NCBI GenBank assembly: GCA_024635735.1
Contig: JAGXII010000116.1
Span: 1-9,273, forward strand
From: Christiangramia sp.
Lineage (GTDB): Bacteria > Bacteroidota > Bacteroidia > Flavobacteriales > Flavobacteriaceae
DNA length: 9,273 nt
Direction: 5' to 3'
The notes beneath the pieces were generated by a model. That model ran no database searches and was not told where the DNA came from. It was given only the letters and a program-made list of their open reading frames with translations. This document shows, piece by piece, positions 6,357 through 9,273 of the stretch (position 1 is its first letter; the number at the start of each line of letters is the position of its first letter). The position numbers were made by a program, and so were the translations under genes.

Positions 6357-6462
6357 AAATATTCGTGTATTCGTCCCCAGGGAGAACTAAATAACAAAAG
6401 ATTGCTGCACCCGGTTAAAAAACCGGTCTCGCAATGACGATTAAAAATATCCGTGCATTCGT
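6354..6462 (+). repeat. Pair of 21-bp imperfect direct repeats
   Basis: The copies at 6354-6374 and 6442-6462 differ at two positions (both C/T changes). The shared part reads TAAAAATAT, then CGTG, then ATTCGT. The copies are 88 bp apart start to start, with the nested hairpin at 6401-6435 between them. They look like two copies of a dispersed intergenic unit. Confidence 0.65.
6401..6435. repeat. Nested inverted repeat resembling a REP-like element
   Basis: The outer arms are ATTGC (6401-6405) and GCAAT (6431-6435); the inner arms are CCGGTT (6411-6416) and AACCGG (6421-6426) around AAAA. The outer motif (GATTGC through GCAATGACG) resembles a widespread bacterial intergenic repeat that reads CGTCATTGCGAG through GCAATC on the other strand. 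There is no T-tract. Recognition is by motif memory only. Confidence 0.5.
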
Positions 6463-6471
6463 GGCTTTATT

Positions 6472-6505
6472 ACTGCTAACTACGACTGCCTACTGAAGAC
6501 TGAAT
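6472..6505 (-). repeat. Tandem heptanucleotides of the form ACTGNNN (CAGT on the minus strand)
   Basis: Five units start with ACT: four 7-mers beginning ACTG (6472-6478, 6485-6491, 6492-6498, 6499-6505) and one 6-mer, ACTACG (6479-6484). The array runs directly into the dnaE stop codon (complement of 6505-6507). Read on the minus strand the unit contains CAGT, the same core as the array at 6315-6356 but in opposite orientation. Confidence 0.6.
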
Positions 6506-9273
6506 CAATTCAACTTATACATCACCTGTTCATCTTCTAAAGTATGTAAAAGCTCTTGCGAAATTTTCACTTTCTGCTTTTTACTTGGCATGTGTAATTT
6601 CACCTGCTCTTTCATTTCATACACCACAAAATTCAATTTATGGTCACCTCTGTGGGTTCTAAAAACATCTTTAAACCAGGTGATTTTCTCTTCCTGAAGA
6701 TCGGCAATATCCAGTTGTATGGTGAGTTTTTTCGCAAACTGATCCATCACATCGTGTAACAAATAAATATTATTAAACTGAATTCTGGGATCGCCTTTTT
6801 TACCGGTTTCCTTATTGGTCCAGCCTTCTTTTACAAAGATCTTGATATGCACAAAGGAATTTGGAACCAGAAAATGCCTGAATTTCAAATATTCCTCCCC
6901 AAACATCCTGAATTCATAAGTATCGGTATAATCTTCTACACTAAACATTGCCCAGCCTTTTCCCATTTTTGAAACCCTGTGCTGCACATCGCTTATCACA
7001 CCGCCAAAAGTAAGGTCGCGGTTAACGCATTTCTCCAGATCGTTAAATTCACCTAGTTTAGAATTACAGAAATAATCCATCTCGTACCTAAAATCATCCA
7101 GCGGGTGACCCGAAATATAAATCCCTACAACTTCGCGTTCGCGTCTAAGTTTTTCCATAGTTCCCCATTCTTCACAGGGGGGCACCACCGGTTCCGGAAT
7201 TTGTACTTCACTGGCTTCCCCAAACAGACTTACCTGGGAGGAACTTTCATTTTCCTGGAACTTCGCGGCATATTTAATTACTTTTTCCAAAAAGGTGATT
7301 CCATCACCATCATCGTGAAAATATTGCGCACGGTGTGTATCTCCAAATCCGTCGAATCCTCCGGCAAGGGCAAGGTTTTCAAAAGCTTTCTTATTGGCCG
7401 AACGCAAATCAATTCGCTTAGCCATATCAAAAATCGACTTATAATGTCCGGCTTCGGTCTTTCTGTTTTCTACAATGGTCGCCACCGCTCCCGATCCTAC
7501 TCCTTTTATAGCACCCATTCCAAAGCGTACGGCATAGTCTTTATTTACCGAAAATTTATAAAAAGATTCATTAACATCAGGGCCAAGTACATCAAGTTTC
7601 ATTCGTTTACATTCTTCCATAAAGAAAGTAACCTGCTTAATGTCGTTCATATTATTTGAAAGGACGGCCGCCATATATTCCGCAGGATAATGCGCTTTTA
7701 AATAGGCAGTTTGGTAAGCGATCCAGGCGTAACAAGTGGAGTGAGATTTGTTGAAAGCGTAAGCCGCAAAAGCCTCCCAGTCTTTCCAAATTTTCTCCAA
7801 AACATCCCGCGGATGTCCTTTTGCTTCCCCACCATCTAAAAATTTTGGTTTCAGTTGTTCCAGCAAAGCGAAGATCTTTTTACCCATCGCTTTACGCAAA
7901 ACATCGGCTTCACCTTTACTAAAACCGGCCAGTTTTTGCGAAAGCAACATCACCTGCTCCTGGTAAACTGTAATTCCGTAGGTTTCCTGGAGGTATTCTT
8001 CCATTTCCGGTAAATCGTAAGCTATTTCCTCGCTACCATGTTTCCGGGCAATAAAGCTCGGAATATATTCCATCGGTCCCGGGCGGTAAAGTGCGTTCAT
8101 CGCAATAAGATCGTCAAAAACCGTAGGTTTAAGGTCCTTCATGTGCTTCTGCATTCCCGGCGATTCATACTGAAAGATCCCTACTGTTTCTCCACGTTGG
8201 AAAAGTTTATAGGTTTCTTCATCATCTAACGGAAATTCATCGGGTACCAAATCTATATTATGTCTGCCCTTTACAATCTGAACAGTATCTTTAATAAGGG
8301 TTAAGGTTTTTAACCCCAAGAAGTCCATTTTTAACAGTCCGGCGCTTTCTACAACCGAGTTATCAAACTGGGTAACATAAAGATCGGAATCCTTGGCTAC
8401 CGAAACCGGAACATAATTGGTAATATCTCCCGGAGTAATAATCACCCCACAAGCGTGAATCCCGGTATTCCTAACCGAACCTTCCAAAACCCGCGCCTGA
8501 TTTACCGTTTGCGCTTCCAGATCGTCCCCTTCAGCAATATTTAAAAGCTCATTTACTTTCTCTAAATCTTCACTTCTAAATTTCTTCTTCAGCTCCTTTT
8601 CATCCATCCCAAAGATCTTCCCGAGCTTGGACATGGTTGGTATCAGTTTAGAAATCCTGTCGGCATCTCCTAACGGAAGATCCAAGACCCTGGCCGTATC
8701 GCGAATAGAAGATTTGGCTGCCATGGTTCCGTAGGTAATAATTTGCGCAACCTGATTGGCACCGTATTTTTTAATCACATAATCCATAACCCGGCTTCGA
8801 CCTTCATCATCAAAATCGATATCAATATCGGGCATACTCACACGATCGGGATTCAGGAAACGCTCAAAAAGCAGGTCGTACTTAATAGGATCTATATTGG
8901 TAATCGCCAAACAGTAGGCTACGGCGCTTCCCGCCGCAGACCCCCTACCCGGCCCTACCGAGACATCAAGGTTTCTGGCTTCGCGAATAAAATCTTCTAC
9001 AATAAGGAAATATCCCGGATACCCGGTATTTTCAATAACTGAAAGCTCAAAATTAAGTCGATCCTCAATCTCTGGGGTTAGTTCGCCGTACCGCTTTTTA
9101 GCACCAACAAAGGTGATATGTTTCAGGTATGCATTTTCCCCGCGCTTACCGCCATCATTTTTATCTTCTTCAACTAAAAATTCGTCAGGAATCGTAAAAG
9201 CAGGTAAAAGTACATCCCGTGCCAGTTCAAAAGGCTCGATCTTATCTACCACTTCCTGCACGTTGCTAATGGC
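6505..9273 (-). CDS. dnaE: DNA polymerase III subunit alpha, C-terminal 922 residues (5' end outside window)
   Basis: Replicative polymerase catalytic subunit of the DnaE (C-family) type. The frame stays open to the right edge, so the GTG at 9261 is internal; the PHP domain and start of the palm (several hundred residues) lie outside. The palm has GPGRGSAAGSAVAY (about 117-130) and PDIDIDF (148-154), which carries two catalytic aspartates; the third is in KMDFLGLKT (Asp317). Fingers follow with IFQYESPGMQ and the NALYRPGP box, then YAFNKSHSTCYAW (about 515-527). A helix-hairpin-helix is at about 585-602 (GMGAIKGVGSGA). QVSLF (680-684, bases 7222-7236) fits the beta-clamp binding consensus QxxLF. 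An OB-fold follows (LTFGGVISDVQ onward), then a short C-terminal tail ending YKLN with TGA at 6505-6507. No intein or frameshift is seen. trxA is the next gene downstream, across 388 bp of repeats. Confidence 0.97.
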   Translation of the reverse strand, partial: AISNVQEVVDKIEPFELARDVLLPAFTIPDEFLVEEDKNDGGKRGENAYLKHITFVGAKKRYGELTPEIEDRLNFELSVIENTGYPGYFLIVEDFIREARNLDVSVGPGRGSAAGSAVAYCLAITNIDPIKYDLLFERFLNPDRVSMPDIDIDFDDEGRSRVMDYVIKKYGANQVAQIITYGTMAAKSSIRDTARVLDLPLGDADRISKLIPTMSKLGKIFGMDEKELKKKFRSEDLEKVNELLNIAEGDDLEAQTVNQARVLEGSVRNTGIHACGVIITPGDITNYVPVSVAKDSDLYVTQFDNSVVESAGLLKMDFLGLKTLTLIKDTVQIVKGRHNIDLVPDEFPLDDEETYKLFQRGETVGIFQYESPGMQKHMKDLKPTVFDDLIAMNALYRPGPMEYIPSFIARKHGSEEIAYDLPEMEEYLQETYGITVYQEQVMLLSQKLAGFSKGEADVLRKAMGKKIFALLEQLKPKFLDGGEAKGHPRDVLEKIWKDWEAFAAYAFNKSHSTCYAWIAYQTAYLKAHYPAEYMAAVLSNNMNDIKQVTFFMEECKRMKLDVLGPDVNESFYKFSVNKDYAVRFGMGAIKGVGSGAVATIVENRKTEAGHYKSIFDMAKRIDLRSANKKAFENLALAGGFDGFGDTHRAQYFHDDGDGITFLEKVIKYAAKFQENESSSQVSLFGEASEVQIPEPVVPPCEEWGTMEKLRREREVVGIYISGHPLDDFRYEMDYFCNSKLGEFNDLEKCVNRDLTFGGVISDVQHRVSKMGKGWAMFSVEDYTDTYEFRMFGEEYLKFRHFLVPNSFVHIKIFVKEGWTNKETGKKGDPRIQFNNIYLLHDVMDQFAKKLTIQLDIADLQEEKITWFKDVFRTHRGDHKLNFVVYEMKEQVKLHMPSKKQKVKISQELLHTLEDEQVMYKLN

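Larger units (their letters stand above)
6117..6504. other. Repeat-rich gene-free interval between dnaE and trxA
   Basis: No protein gene is supported on either strand. The trxA-proximal part (6117-6235) is AT-rich leader and promoter DNA. From about 6242 to the dnaE stop codon the sequence is almost entirely small repeats: a GC-rich hairpin with a downstream tail, two heptanucleotide arrays in opposite orientation, two copies of a 21-bp imperfect repeat and a nested hairpin. No ordinary hairpin plus T-tract terminator was found directly behind dnaE. Confidence 0.7.

Noticed and set aside
7105..7659. A 184-codon open frame opposite dnaE.
   Set aside because: It is complementary to a well-conserved part of DnaE and shows no domain or start-site signal.
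1..9273. CRISPR array, toxin-antitoxin pair, defence genes, riboswitch or inverted-repeat-bounded insertion sequence.
   Set aside because: No regularly spaced repeats, no paired small genes, no transposase other than the integrase remnant and no riboswitch-like leader was seen.

Overview
The window looks like chromosomal DNA from a Bacteroidota member, most likely a marine-type Flavobacteriaceae. Evidence: the DnaE and thioredoxin sequences, a tRNA promoter that matches the Bacteroidota consensus (TTTG, 19 nt, TAnnTTTG), a Bacteroidota-type tyrosine recombinase, and dispersed intergenic repeats of the kind seen in flavobacterial genomes. The genus cannot be fixed from the window.

Layout. (A) Positions 1-2746 hold the 3' part of an amidohydrolase gene (+) converging on a complete long-chain-type acyl-CoA dehydrogenase gene (-), with 40 bp between the stop codons. 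Sampled stretches here are about 53-58% GC, against about 33-47% in samples from the rest of the window. (B) Positions 2753-3267 are AT-rich and hold no gene. They carry a 16-bp palindrome upstream of the dehydrogenase that could be an operator. (C) Positions 3268-4428 are a broken Bacteroidota-type integrase (-) with two frameshifts and an in-frame stop; its catalytic residues are still present. (D) Positions 4561-4723 are a tRNA-Asp(GTC) transcription unit (-) with a consensus promoter and an intrinsic terminator. (E) Positions 4762-6116 hold a DUF58/vWA-fold gene and trxA (both -), separated by a strong terminator. (F) Positions 6117-6504 are a gene-free interval packed with small repeats: a GC-rich hairpin, heptanucleotide arrays in opposite orientations, a 21-bp imperfect direct repeat and a nested hairpin. 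(G) From 6505 to the right edge is the C-terminal two thirds of dnaE (-).

Reading as a whole. From 4601 to the right the content is core housekeeping: replicative polymerase, thioredoxin, DUF58 protein, tRNA. To the left, starting at the 3' end of tRNA-Asp, come an integrase ghost, gene-free AT-rich DNA and two higher-GC catabolic-type genes. The simplest model is an old integrative element, or the scar of one, at tRNA-Asp, with accessory genes beyond it. No attachment-site duplicate was found, so the boundary is inferred. I found no defence system, CRISPR array, biosynthetic cluster or clearly novel multi-gene system. The best leads are the tRNA-adjacent integrase ghost with the base-composition change, the candidate operator of the acyl-CoA dehydrogenase, and the repeat cluster between dnaE and trxA.
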